From Fasciolopsis buskii (Eukaryota > Platyhelminthes > Trematoda > Plagiorchiida > Fasciolidae), in NCBI GenBank assembly GCA_008360955.1, contig LUCM01005051.1, forward strand, positions 84,560-148,559: 64,000 nt of DNA, read 5' to 3'. Below, one piece after another: positions 24,827 through 35,973 of this stretch. Positions within the stretch are counted from its first letter, which is position 1. Each line of letters begins with the position of its first letter. The position numbers were made by a program, and so were the translations under genes. The notes under the pieces were generated by a model. That model worked only from the letters and a program-made list of their open reading frames with translations, was not told where the DNA came from and did not search any database.

Positions 24827-25497
24827 NNNNNNNNNNNNNNNNNNNNNNNNNNNNNNNNNNNNNNNNNNNNNNNNNNNNNNNNNNNNNNNNNNNNNNNNNN
24901 NNNNNNNNNNNNNNNNNNNNNNNNNNNNNNNNNNNNNNNNNNNNNNNNNNNNNNNNNNNNNNNNNNNNNNNNNNNNNNNNNNNNNNNNNNNNNNNNNNNN
25001 NNNNNNNNNNNNNNNNNNNNNNNNNNNNNNNNNNNNNNNNNNNNNNNNNNNNNNNNNNNNNNNNNNNNNNNNNNNNNNNNNNNNNNNNNNNNNNNNNNNN
25101 NNNNNNNNNNNNNNNNNNNNNNNNNNNNNNNNNNNNNNNNNNNNNNNNNNNNNNNNNNNNNNNNNNNNNNNNNNNNNNNNNNNNNNNNNNNNNNNNNNNN
25201 NNNNNNNNNNNNNNNNNNNNNNNNNNNNNNNNNNNNNNNNNNNNNNNNNNNNNNNNNNNNNNNNNNNNNNNNNNNNNNNNNNNNNNNNNNNNNNNNNNNN
25301 NNNNNNNNNNNNNNNNNNNNNNNNNNNNNNNNNNNNNNNNNNNNNNNNNNNNNNNNNNNNNNNNNNNNNNNNNNNNNNNNNNNNNNNNNNNNNNNNNNNN
25401 NNNNNNNNNNNNNNNNNNNNNNNNNNNNNNNNNNNNNNNNNNNNNNNNNNNNNNNNNNNNNNNNNNNNNNNNNNNNNNNNNNNNNNNNNNNNNNNNN
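24827..25497. other. assembly gap (671 N)
   Basis: Run of unknown bases. The sequence just before it (gatccaggtataaactcctg on the plus strand) looks SINE-like. The sequence just after it is PLE C-terminus. All long frames across the gap are artefacts. Confidence 1.
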
Positions 25498-25827
25498 CAG
25501 GCGTCTGTCCGATCGCGTTCGAGAACACCTTCCGGCTTGGTTGAGCACAGGAACAATTCAGGCAATCACTAGCGCGATGTGTTCACACCTCGTCGAGTCA
25601 AACCACTCAGTGAATGTGACAAGTGCTTTTCGCACCATCTACAAAGTTAGGAGCGGACAATCAAAAACTTTCAAGTGTCGCATCTTGAACACAGCCGAAG
25701 CTGTATCTATCCGTTTGTGTAACCCCCCTCTATGGGCTCAGAAACAATTTGTCCAGACTCTTAAACTTCCCTGGCCCACTTGTCATTATCCAACAATTGG
25801 TCTACAATCTGATCGTGTGACAAATTG
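25498..25827 (+). pseudogene. Penelope-like element C-terminal GIY-YIG endonuclease fragment
   Basis: Immediately after the gap the plus strand reads RLSDRVREHLPAWL, then HLVESNHSVN, SAFRTIYKVRS, AEAVSIRLCNPPL and LKLPWP. The Arg-x(3)-Arg-x-Glu-His and later His and Glu positions fit the C-terminal half of a GIY-YIG nuclease, the domain that ends PLE polyproteins and nicks target DNA. The GIY-YIG signature itself would lie inside the gap. The frame ends at 25828 and an acaca-rich 3' region and the PLE terminal repeat follow. This could be the 3' end of the element whose 5' end is at 22330, but the intervening DNA does not look like its RT. Confidence 0.75.
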
Positions 25828-25919
25828 ACCAATTACACATACACACAGACGCATTCTTAGAGTTGTGAACTGATGTGAATGCAAACGGACAATTTCCCTT
25901 GAACCATCTCCAGACCATA

Positions 25920-25993
25920 TTTAATGTTGTGTATTAGCATCATTACGAATAACTGAAGACGAGCTTGTTCGCCACGTTGTGTTGTTCACAACA
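25920..25993 (+). repeat. Penelope-like element terminal repeat (pseudo-LTR), copy 3
   Basis: Shares aataactgaagacgagcttg, ttcgccacgttgtgttgttc with the 22330 copy, then diverges. It lies ~90 bp after the PLE stop. Confidence 0.7.
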
Positions 25994-28489
25994 GTATTTG
26001 CCTATTCCTGACAAAATTGGTTATTACTTGATTGTTGGACTGTAAAGCCAATAAACGTCCACGCACTGATTCACTTTTGCACTAAAGTTATTCAACAGGA
26101 TTAATATCTTATCTGGATGACCTTGATCCCACGAAACAATAGCTAAATGTTCGAGGTCGACAAGCAGCTGACAAGTGAATAACTCTTCTTGAATATCCTG
26201 GCAATTTTCAATTTTCTTCTTGCCAGCAAAAGCAGAAATCTATCCTGTGGACAAATCTATAAAACCGAAATTTGTATGCCCTTGGACAGCATTACGTCAT
26301 TTTAGCTATTACTTGAGAAGGCAATCTTGACAATGAAGGAACGCTATTGAGCGCCGTTTTGCCTTGACTGATATAAAACCAGCTGTCGGTTCATTTCCCC
26401 AAAAGAAAAGTGGTTCATTATGTTTTTGCCACCGAAATGAACTTCTTAACTACTTGTCCCTGCCACACGCGTGTTTCCTCTCACGATAGCCGTCAGTTAT
26501 TTAGGCATACGCGCAAATTATCAAATACTAAATGATGTATAGACTTTCAACGTCACCCGGCGATGTCCGTCGTTGAAGCCTACACCGACTAATGCGGTGA
26601 ACAGCTTTCAAAACAGATCCGCGTTTGAATGGGATCCGGTGATGCAAACCTGCTTACCAAATGCGAAGCAATTCTACGACTTACCCATCAAACAGGAGAT
26701 TACTAAATCACAATAAAAAAGGTGTAAAAATAGTTGAGTTCATTGTAGTTATCCCGACAAGAGTTACCTAGGAATTTAAACAGTGAAAGTTTCATTGCCG
26801 ATTCAGGTTACACCTAGGATGGCTGAGAAGAGACGAATGTGACATTATTTCACTTCATTTTCACGTTTCCTAGGGTGAGTAGCGCAGCGCGCAGCAGTGT
26901 GTTTTTGTGTTGCGCGGTCTAGTTAATTGTTCCGACGAAGGTGATTTTATTATCGGATTCGGACATATAAATAAGTTGGAACATGGGACAGGCTCTACTT
27001 TTTGCTGCATACTATGCGTAACAAGTACCAATCTTTTTCGGACATTGTAATTCATTCAAGTACACTCCAATGAACCAAGCAAAGGCGGCTTCCGATCGTG
27101 TTGTTTGAATTCGTTCGTCCATTTTAAGTGCAAGAAAACAATTCACCGGATTTTGTTTATCCAATCTTAGTCTAGCACACTGGAGAACAAAACAGATAGC
27201 CGTACGGTAAATGTTATTTTTAATGTTTGCATTCGCTTATCTAGGCCAAATTCACTGAAACGAGGACAGAAGCAACTGAAACGATTAGTATCGGCAAACC
27301 GACAATCAGCTCGATATAGTCTGACTGATTGGCGCCAAGGAAGACGTACAGACTGGGTCTCAATAGTGGTGGCTTCAGTGTTTCCACCGATAAAGCTTCA
27401 CCATGGGCTTACAGTCTACGTGCACGGTTCCGTGAGAGTGCGTAAAACGCCCAACCATAATTAATACACATTGGCGATTCGGAAGATCAACGTAAATGAA
27501 ACCTCATCTGGAAATTTGTCTTCCATATGCCCTATGCAAATTAATTCGGAAAGAAATTCCTTTTTGTGTTGTGATCAGATGCTAGCAGACGCCATGGCCC
27601 GTTAGCTGCTAAGTGAGTGAATTTAGCATGACTTTTCTTCTGATCTCATCGTTAAACCACGAGCTGTAGTAATATCGTTGCGAATCATTTCCCCACCCAC
27701 GTGACGTAATATACAGTACAATCACCTGACCAGATACACCTACAGACGTTTGGCAGTCAAAAGCATGTCGATAAAGAGAAATAAAACTATAATGCTACCA
27801 AAATTTTCCCGGTTTATTGATCTCAGTTGTTTTTGATAAAATCAGGCAAATATTTTAGTGGCAATTTTGTTTTCATCAGTCATTTGTATGCGCTCACAGC
27901 CAGGATAATGAGGGAAATTTAATTTGGGAAGGGAAATAGCACGGGCTCAATTATCATAAATTATCGCGGACCAGAGAGTAGAGTATCGTTCTCGATCGAA
28001 CGAGTTCGGTTCATGTGCTACATGGTCATGGATACAAGACAACGTTTAGGATGGTGAAAATTCGATAAGGTTGAACTAAATTGCAATGGGCTTTCCGATC
28101 AATATCCCTATTCTCAGTAGTTTGACATATACCATCGTAGGTTCGAATGATTCAAAATTAATTTAAAGTATTTTCCGTCTAATCTATTTGCACCATTTCT
28201 GGTTTTAGGATGATTTTTCTTGCTTGGTGCACGCGGACTAGCAAGAAAAAAGAAACCAGTTAGGATTCTGTATGAACGTTGCGAAAGAAGTTGTCATTTA
28301 TGTTCGAATGCACGATAGATATGTCGCGTTGTCATGAAGGCGAAATTGATTAGAAAATAAAGAATCGAACTACAACGGCGTGCTTTTGTACATAATCAAA
28401 CAACGAAAAGTAACAAATAACATCAAAATCTCAGGATCAAATGAAGTAAGGAATGAATCGAAAAACCGATGCGCCGTGTACTGGTTTTT
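25994..28489. other. stretch without a recognisable gene
   Basis: No frame above ~60 codons with protein-like features; no clear repeats. Confidence 0.4.
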
Positions 28490-28592
28490 ATTGTGAATGA
28501 TATAATGTTAGTAACATCGTTGCTGGCAGATGTGGTGCGTCAAAGTTTCGATTACCATGAGCAGTCTTTCTTAAGGCAAGGTTTACAATCAA
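28490..28592 (-). repeat. R105 dispersed repeat, copy 3 (diverged)
   Basis: Starts attgtgaatgatataatgtt and keeps the overall plan, but with changes in the core (gattaccatgagcagtc). Some stem changes keep pairing as wobbles. GAAA next to the stem is retained on the minus strand. Confidence 0.7.
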
Positions 28593-28639
28593 AAAATAAT
28601 TTTGATTGTGAAATCCCCTGCAAGGAAAATCGAGGCTGG

Positions 28640-28760
28640 TCTCCGTTTTAGAAAACTGCCGTGAGAAACATGGCTCCTGGTAGTCGAAACATCGGTTCAA
28701 AATCTCGTCCACCAACAACGTTGCTGTCGATTTGGTTATCCAGGGTATTTTGCTTATTTG
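28640..28760 (+). repeat. inverted, diverged R105 copy
   Basis: Its reverse complement contains aacgttgttggtgg, atgtttcgactaccagg and ttctcacggcagtttt, matching R105 in order. With copy 3 it forms an inverted repeat with arms of about 100 bp and a spacer of about 50 bp. Confidence 0.55.
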
Positions 28761-29576
28761 ACTGACAAGGAATTGACGGACACAGTTAGTCGGGAAGAAG
28801 TCCAAAATACCAATTTCTTGGGGATCATAAGATCAAATCGTCTGTCTGACGAATTACTGAATCTAGGAAGCCTATATAGTGTACCCAATTAGTAGCTTCT
28901 CCCCGAAGTTTACTCATTCGAGAATATGACATGAACTTCAGGGATTCATCTCGTTTTCGAAAAATCATTTTCAGAAATCATTATGCCTGAGTTCCCTTTT
29001 TGAATCGACTAACGATGAGTTAGCCATCGATGCACCAACATTTTTGCGTCCGTCTCTATTTTGATCACAATAACGCCGATTTTTGTCCAAACAAACATCA
29101 AAAATAACGGTTAGTGCCAATCCAAATGCGGGAATTTCTCACTGTTGTCATTGTGGAACCACATTTAACTGGGAAATGTCACGCAAACCAAGGTAACAAA
29201 TCTGTTCCCAAGATGTTTGCTCTAATTAAAAAACTTTTGTTCCGGCAATGAAATGGAATCTCAATCAGTGGGACAAGCAGACTCGCAGTGATCGGTAACA
29301 TGGCATCAGTCCCAAGGGATGTGGGATTCGTCAACCATTCAGCTGCTAGAATGACTTTTCTGAACCAATTGTCAACGATTTGTTGAAAGTCAACAAAACG
29401 GTCACCTCGTCACTTTTTTGTTTTGACTCAAAGTTTGCATATGCAAAAGGCAATTTTATGAAAGCGTTTATTGGGTCGCTCGTCAATACCTAATCTGGGA
29501 AATACTGAGCAGTTATATATTTTAGATAACCCATGAGTGACTTATATGGATAGCATATTTGATGATGCCTTGAAAT

Positions 29577-29886
29577 TTATATTTTACTTGCATTAAAGGG
29601 ACCTAATGCTAAGAACGTTATTAGTAATATTACTAAAGGTACTGTTATTTGAGTTTCCGCAATCGATGTGAAAGGAATGTACAAAATACGGATTTGCAAC
29701 CCATGTACACCTACTCGGGTCAAGCCGGGAACTTCGAGATCTTTGGACGTGGTTAGCAAAATTGCTTCCCAAACGGTTTCCAAACTTTCCATAAGTATTC
29801 ACCACTTCTTGGACCATATATAGGAAGTAAAATACTACAATTGTTAAGATTGCTATTAATATTTTAAAACGAAATGAGTCTAACAA
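29577..29886 (-). CDS. candidate coding region, two competing frames
   Basis: Two minus-strand frames overlap. One (97 codons, from 29886) begins with a hydrophobic segment (ILIAILTIVVFYFLY) like a membrane anchor. The other (71 codons, ATG near 29792) reads LETVWEAILLTTSKDLEVPG, then LQIRILYIPF, and ends in a hydrophobic stretch. Both are protein-like, and splice signals do not decide. No family is recognised. It may belong to the scattered minus-strand exons further upstream, but phases could not be matched. Confidence 0.25.
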
Positions 29887-30518
29887 TTGCTTTTAAAATT
29901 TCCAAACTTGAAATCGAAATTTAGAAGACATGATGGTGTACAAAAACACGCGTGCATGCAACACAATAATACAGATTTTCATGACACGGACCGGATGACC
30001 ATCGTGACGTAATCATTCCATCCCATTTACCAGTGAGATGTCTTCATGACCAACCCCACTTCACACCCCGTATTCAAACAACTATGCAGAGACATAGACG
30101 CGCGCACACACACCTACGAAACCGTGGTAATTATTTTCTATCCCCTCAATTATAGCCTCAAAGGATGGACTGACAAGTTAAGAAATGTCGAGAACACTTG
30201 TGAGTCTGACTTGTTTTTGTCACGATAATCGGCATTTTTCATACAGGACTGTTTTGTTCCAAAAATAAGTTCCAAAATACTGGCAGGTTACCGAATGGTA
30301 GAGTAGAATCCAATGATCTATACATGTTTCACGTCCGCAGTGGACATCATCCGGTCCGCTCTGGTTAATTGTGGCTAGCGTGATCTAACTGTTTCAATTA
30401 CCTTTTGAAGCGGAAATTATATTGTGCAATTTATTTATGGTTAATTTGACTCCACAATTTGAAGTCCCAAATATTTGCACAATTCATAAGTCAGAGTGTT
30501 GTTACTTCGTAAGCGTTT

Positions 30519-30746
30519 TTGTTCACAAAAAGTCTGTCGATGCGTTTGGTTTTAATTTTACCGCGGAATGTTGAGGGCAAGCAAGTTCGATGGAAGCCTT
30601 CAGGCGACTCGCAAAATGAGCTCAGTCAATCTGACGCAGTGACTCTCATCCTCGATGAAGGAATTACACATCTGACTAGAAAATGCAAGTACCAGTTTGG
30701 TTTTACGACCGAACATTACTCGGTCAGTTTGCTTTCGATCTGCTGA
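30519..30746 (+). CDS. doubtful open frame, unknown product
   Basis: A 75-codon plus-strand frame with balanced residue use (VEGKQVRWKPSG, then VTLILDEGITHLT), no ATG at its head and only a poor acceptor. No motif. Confidence 0.18.
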   Translation: MFTKSLSMRLVLILPRNVEGKQVRWKPSGDSQNELSQSDAVTLILDEGITHLTRKCKYQFGFTTEHYSVSLLSIC

Positions 30747-31710
30747 GGTGTAAAGAACAGAAATGTTGGATTAATCAAGAAGTGATTGAAAAAGTTATGA
30801 GCTGTATGTGTAAATTTGCCTGAGAACCGTAGACACTTGTTTCGTAGTGCTCTCTAGGTATCTGTTAATGGTGTCTGAGGTGTTCATTATTTAAAAGACC
30901 TATCGCAGCACTAAAGAACTGCAACGATCGTCCACAATCGTTTCAGTACATACAATAATAACTGTAGTGTGATCAGTTGAATGTAAGTGAACTCTACGGG
31001 ACATCGAAAATAAAAACCTGAAGATCTTAGTGGGCATTTCATCAACTCTGTGCACGGATGTCGGAATTTAGTCTAGGTTAAGTTGAGACTTCCAAAATAG
31101 TTCACTCGTTCGACAAAATTCAGTCTTGTGCCGATCGTCGTATCCATATTTATCTCCTAGTATAAAATAATATCTTCCTGAAAGGCATTAGCATTGCAAA
31201 TCATAGATTTTGTTTTCATCTAAGCAGACCTTGATTTCTAGGCCATTTTGGTGACCTACGTAGCTCGCGTATTGTTTGCGGAAGGCTGTAGTAACACGGT
31301 GGGAAAAATTAGGTTTATTGTTATAACACTGCACTTGCACGAGAAGTCTGAGTCATTTTGCTGAACGGTGTCTAATATATGAAATAAAATCAAAGCCCAC
31401 TTATTTGACTACGCATAAAACAAGTTTAATTTTCGCATTTTTAAAGAGAGAAAAACTAAACCGCAAAATAGTAATAAAAGTTTTCTCCGTTATCCAATAG
31501 GAGGATGTTATAAATAGCCCATGTGTTCTTCTCCAAAGAAAGACAGCCATCTAATTCTTTGTATTTTAATAAGTATGGGACATGCGTTAAACAAGGAGAT
31601 TCAGGTATTGAACTGTGTGGCGTATAAATTTCTGCATTAATTTGGCGAACCATTCAGTGTGCCGTTGATTGCAAAGTTAATAATGACTAACGAAATGCTT
31701 ACAGATTTCA

Positions 31711-31935
31711 TTTCGAAGGCAAACGTTAAAATTTGTGAAACTATGGTATCGATTGAAGAAGATAATTTCCTATGGAATAGAACTTGAGTGGCACGCAAGT
31801 GATTTAAAGTCTTGGAGACTATGAGTATCGGGGAGTTAATCAAATTGCGGATGGGACGGTCGACGAACTTAGCAATGATAGGCTTTGCAGAAGGAAGCAA
31901 GTTTTCAGTAATCCTCGTTACTTTCCTTTACTAAA
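31711..31935 (-). CDS. candidate internal exon, unknown product
   Basis: Open from about 31935 on the minus strand to a donor at AAATCT|gtaagc (near 31710, phase 0). It encodes ENLLPSAKPIIAKFVDRPIR, then INSPILIVSKTLNHL and SSIDTIVSQILTFAFEMKS. The peptide looks like a natural alpha-helical protein segment with alternating hydrophobic residues. Several AG acceptors are possible upstream. No family identified. It shares its strand with the candidates at 35.3, 37.1 and 38.0-38.5 kb and might be part of the same transcript. Confidence 0.35.
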
Positions 31936-32414
31936 ATGTAACGAATCTGTTGAATATATTGCAGTCGTTTCCCTTCAGTCCACGAGTGTCTCCTAAATTT
32001 TTTAGCTTCAGGATTCGGTTCAATTATCCGTCAATTCATAGATTGAATCTTCGAGTTATCTAGAATGTGCTTGGTGTTTTGAAGAGGGAATCCGATTGGT
32101 AATCCGCAAAGTGATCAATTAGATTAAAACTATACATTTTCTCTGCTCGTTGGAAGCAACATGGTTTTGCGGTGCAGTTGGTGAACTCTATATTAAACGA
32201 GACCTCAAGATATACTGAAAGACAACGACATCGCCTTCATTTATAGTGCATAAAAATGGTATTAGCAACATTATTTTTTTTGGATAATTCTCATTCCCCG
32301 ACCTTTAACGCGTTTGTACTTGTTCGTGTTTGTGATTTTCAAGTCGTTTCAAAAATGGGATATTGATTTATTTCCGAGTAAACTTCCTTGATCAAATAGG
32401 GCAAAGAACATAGC

Positions 32415-32618
32415 TTGTTGCTCTGGGACATCGCTAAGTCTCAAACAGAAACTGATCTATTAACCGTGCAAACATCTGCTGTATCAAACAACACTCATGA
32501 CACAGTGTTTCTGGCATCCCCTTCAAACCTTATTCCTGTAGAACGCCGGGTACAGAACGGTCGAATTAAAATAAAGCAGGATAACTTTGATGCCAGTTCA
32601 AATGGGTATTGGATGTAA
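32415..32618 (+). CDS. candidate terminal exon, unknown product
   Basis: A 67-codon frame without an ATG start encodes SQTETDLLTVQTSAVSNN, then VFLASPSNLIPVERRVQNG, ending GYWM. The stop overlaps taataaaatt, a possible polyadenylation signal. The strand is the same as the CR1-like fossil that starts ~140 bp downstream. Not recognised. Confidence 0.25.
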   Translation: MLLWDIAKSQTETDLLTVQTSAVSNNTHDTVFLASPSNLIPVERRVQNGRIKIKQDNFDASSNGYWM

Positions 32619-32759
32619 TAAAATTCCAGCACCAGTGACAAGATTTGTTTGCATTCCGGACAGTAATGCATGTTAGCACATTAGTAATTGGAGAATTAAA
32701 ATGTTTTACACAAATTTGTATCCCTGCTGCGCTCGCCCTTTGACCGGCTACGTTCCAAT

Positions 32760-34352
32760 TTGTGTCACCGGCAAGTGGCTTTTCCCTTGCAGGATTTCTT
32801 CTCTATGGCCTCTGTACGCGGTTACACTCGGGTCGAACTTATGGCTGTTTAAGAACATTGCCGGTTCTAATCCTGGACTGGGGTCAGGCAGTGTTTTATC
32901 TCAAAGATCTAATCCATTTAGAAGAATCACTCTTGTTGGCTGGCAGGCAGTTCTTAAATGCACCCTTCCGACCAAGATGTCCATTCCGGCACTGTGGAGT
33001 ACCAACATCCGTTCCCTGTTTACCAAAATACAGGGTCTCTTCTTCGTACTCCAATGAATTATTCATGTTCATACTTGTGTCACCTACATTAAACTGAACT
33101 CCGATATTGCTTAGTCACCCGTGTCGACAGAAAGCTTCAAACTCCATCGGCAGGAAAACGTTTCACTGGATAGGGAGACTGGAGGCGGTTTGGCAACATA
33201 AACTTCTTCCGGTCTGGCAAGTTCGAAGTTATTTATGCGCACTGTATGGATGGAACTGACTGTCTCATTACAGTGTCATCCCAGGTTTTCCCCTCATCCA
33301 CGTACGTCCACAACGAACTTATACATAGCCTCTTTTAACTCGGAATACAACATCGCAAATTTTTCACTGCTAGCATTTATTGTTCCCCTTCTTGCGGATA
33401 GTCTGCATAGTATTGTACGTGATTTCAGTCATGCATCAACCCTCTCATTGATTGCTTTTTGATTTGATGGACATCTGCGTTTCTCCCATTAGAGTCAACT
33501 CTATTTAAGATGGAGTTGGTCCCAACCAGCCTGATTTATTTACCCTGAAACTGCCTGCTGCCATATCAAGTAGTGATCATAGTCTGCATTTGTTATGGCC
33601 CAGGATAAGCTCTCGGCAAACAAATCAAATCCAGACTCCCCTCCGTAATTTTTCACACGATAACCTTAATCTTCTTCAGCAATCCATTTCAGACGCGTCT
33701 AATTGTTTCTTATTTGAACCCCTCCTGAAAGACGATGCCAGGCTTTTCACACAGACGATCAACACGATCTTTGATAGTTACTGTCCTCTGGAAACCCTAT
33801 TCATCTCAAATGGCCGCATTCACATGAGGCGAAAGGATCGTTTCAACTAATCCCGTAATAACTCAGGTGTGCGGTACATTTCCACCCTAATAAAAGCTGA
33901 GATCAAACGCATGGACACTACATTTGCCAGCCAGCTCTCGAGTGGTAACAACAATCGATTCCTATGGCAAGGCATTCGACTGTTGTGTGGGAAGAAAAGA
34001 AGATATCTGAAATGCTTTGCGAATGTCGAAAGCATGAATCATGCATTCATCCATTATTTCATTTATATCCCAGTCATATTTGGACAGAGGGATGATATGA
34101 CATTTAAAGGTTTTTCTAGGGGAGAGATATTTTACCTTCTCCGCACCACTAAAATTACCTCAGGTGTAGGTCCTGACAGTCTGCCCTATGCTTTTTTAAG
34201 GTATGGTGCTGTGGCTGTGACGGATGTATTCAATCCACTAATTAACAGATGGTTAAGCTCATCTTCTTTCTCTGATTGGTCACTAATACTATCATCCCTA
34301 AATCTAGCACTTCTACTGCTTTAGTAAAATGCTTTCGCCCCATCAAGTTGTT
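32760..34352 (+). pseudogene. CR1/jockey-like non-LTR retrotransposon, endonuclease to RT, decayed
   Basis: Across shifting plus-strand frames the order is as follows. First an endonuclease-like start STNIRSLFTK (near 33000). Then weak endonuclease blocks (GGGLATY near 33185). Then an open 151-codon frame (33869-34324) with GFSRGEIFYLLRTTKIT and GVGPDSLPYAFLRYG, the same linker/RT-entry block as in the copy at 2470-3725. Last comes CFRPIKL (RT motif 2). The catalytic YADD region is absent because homology stops near 34352. The order identifies a non-LTR element of the CR1/jockey group. Stops and frameshifts make it inactive. It is truncated at its 3' side, which is unusual for target-primed insertion and suggests later deletion. 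Confidence 0.75.
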
Positions 34353-34566
34353 CTATCAATCGTGTGTGTTCAAGCCATGCATTGGCGGAGATAAATGCGT
34401 AATCCACTTCAAAAAAGGCAAACTTTAAAAACATTTCGCCTGCTACATGTTCACTCATGTATGTCACTATCTCCTCAGCTCTGTCGTTGATATCCTGTTT
34501 GTTTTTTCTTGTAAGTATGAATTTCAACCTGGGCTGAATGGATGCACGCCTACTAAATACACCCAC
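34350..34566 (-). CDS. candidate coding exon abutting the CR1-like fossil
   Basis: The minus-strand frame reads NDRAEEIVTYMSEHVAGEMF, then FEVDYAFISANAWLEHTRLI. An AG acceptor (aaaaaacaaacag) precedes GATATCAACGAC in phase 0. The stretch looks strongly coding. Its downstream end runs into the antisense of the CR1-like RT motif at about 34352, so either the exon is truncated there or its donor lies before it. Unknown family; it might belong to another retroelement. Confidence 0.35.
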
Positions 34567-35294
34567 GTGACCAGAAATTGGAATCGATTATTGAAATGCA
34601 CTGGACCGGAATAAGTAATATTGATCAAATCTAAACGACGCCGTTGACAATCAGTTGACCTTCTGTTTCAGTTAAAATTTGCCGTGTCTGCGGTAGGTAC
34701 TGGGGTACAAACAGATTCTCACCAACCCCCACATGGTGAAATGCGTCTTCATCCAGGTTTCTTTGTTTTGTGTTTATCCTGATGAGTCAATCCATATATT
34801 TACATTTAATTCGCACATTGAATTGTCTCATATCCATTCTCACTTCGGTTTGAATTCACACTAACTTTAGTGAGGCATTTTTAACGCAAATCATATTGGC
34901 GCATTTGGCTATGGTCATGCATTTCGATTGTTCCCGGGAGAAGAAACCAAATTAGCATATCAACCGTAACTTGCCTTATTCAGAAAATCATATCGTGTAC
35001 GATCAAGAACGGTAAACCACATAAAATTGAAATTAATGTGAAGAAACCTCAAGTCCTTCGGTTAGTGCAAATGCCTAGTCAACAATCCACGTGGTATACC
35101 GTTCCGAGAATGAGGCTGAATGCCGCGGTGTCTGGTCCGTGTAACAGTTAAGCCACTTGCTTGAATCATCCAAGGATCGCATGCACGTGTGAAGTGTGAT
35201 TTGTTTTTTGCCCATTATTCAGATGTCCACTTTAATGAACAAAATTACACAAAGCCACGATAAATGAAACTGCGAAGCTAAGTGATTTCTTGAC

Positions 35295-35585
35295 TCATCG
35301 GTTGTTTGGTTCATTTTCGCTAACCGCGAGGTGAGATAAACATAAGTTGACCGGGCCCGCCTTCAACGGAAACGATCTAAATAAAATTTGCTGTTTTTGA
35401 AGCAATGCTAACTCCACTGTCCATTTGGTCTTCGGTTGGAAAATCAGTATGGAAGCCGGGGAGCAAACATGCCCGCTGTCTGATTTCAAAACAGTTTCGT
35501 AATTAGTATTTGGTTGTTTGAAACAAACTTTGTTGTATTGTTTTAGTAGACTCAAGTTAGCTCTTGTAAAATCTTCATTCAAAAT
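35295..35585 (-). CDS. candidate exon, unknown product
   Basis: Begins after gtgaaacag in phase 0 with ILNEDFTRANLSLLKQYNKV and ends near SENEPNNR. The phase would accept the exon ending at 37074 (phase 0). The acceptor lacks a pyrimidine tract and the donor is unclear, so support rests on composition and phase only. Confidence 0.25.
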   Translation of the reverse strand: MLNEDFTRANLSLLKQYNKVCFKQPNTNYETVLKSDSGHVCSPASILIFQPKTKWTVELALLQKQQILFRSFPLKAGPVNLCLSHLAVSENEPNNR

Positions 35586-35932
35586 CTGTTTCACTTAACT
35601 CGAAGATCTAAACTCAGGTTACTGTTTTCCTGAACAACTGTTTACCGCGTATCTAATTCGATGCCATTGTAACCATTTTCTGGCAAATTAGGATACTGGA
35701 AAAGTTTTGATTTGACAAGAATTTGCCATCAGTTTAACAGTAATGCAACAATCTGTTGTTTGCTTGTAAAATTTTGTAGGATTTCAGTTGCCACGCGAGT
35801 AATCACTCGCACGTAGTTGCCTATGCTGGGAGTCCATCCCTCGAGATAAATAAGGCTACCTTTGGATTAGATTGATTGTTTGAGTGACACGAAACATGTT
35901 GATGTAGTCAGACTTGGACGATACACGAGGCG

Positions 35933-35936
<4 letters not shown>

Positions 35937-35971
<35 letters not shown>

Positions 35972-35973
35972 GT
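35937..35973. repeat. (TG)n microsatellite
   Basis: About sixteen TG units with one CG interruption. Confidence 0.95.

Noticed and set aside
24709..25572. Five frames of 250-280 codons on both strands
   Set aside because: They run through 671 unknown bases; only their ends are real sequence, and one end is PLE endonuclease.
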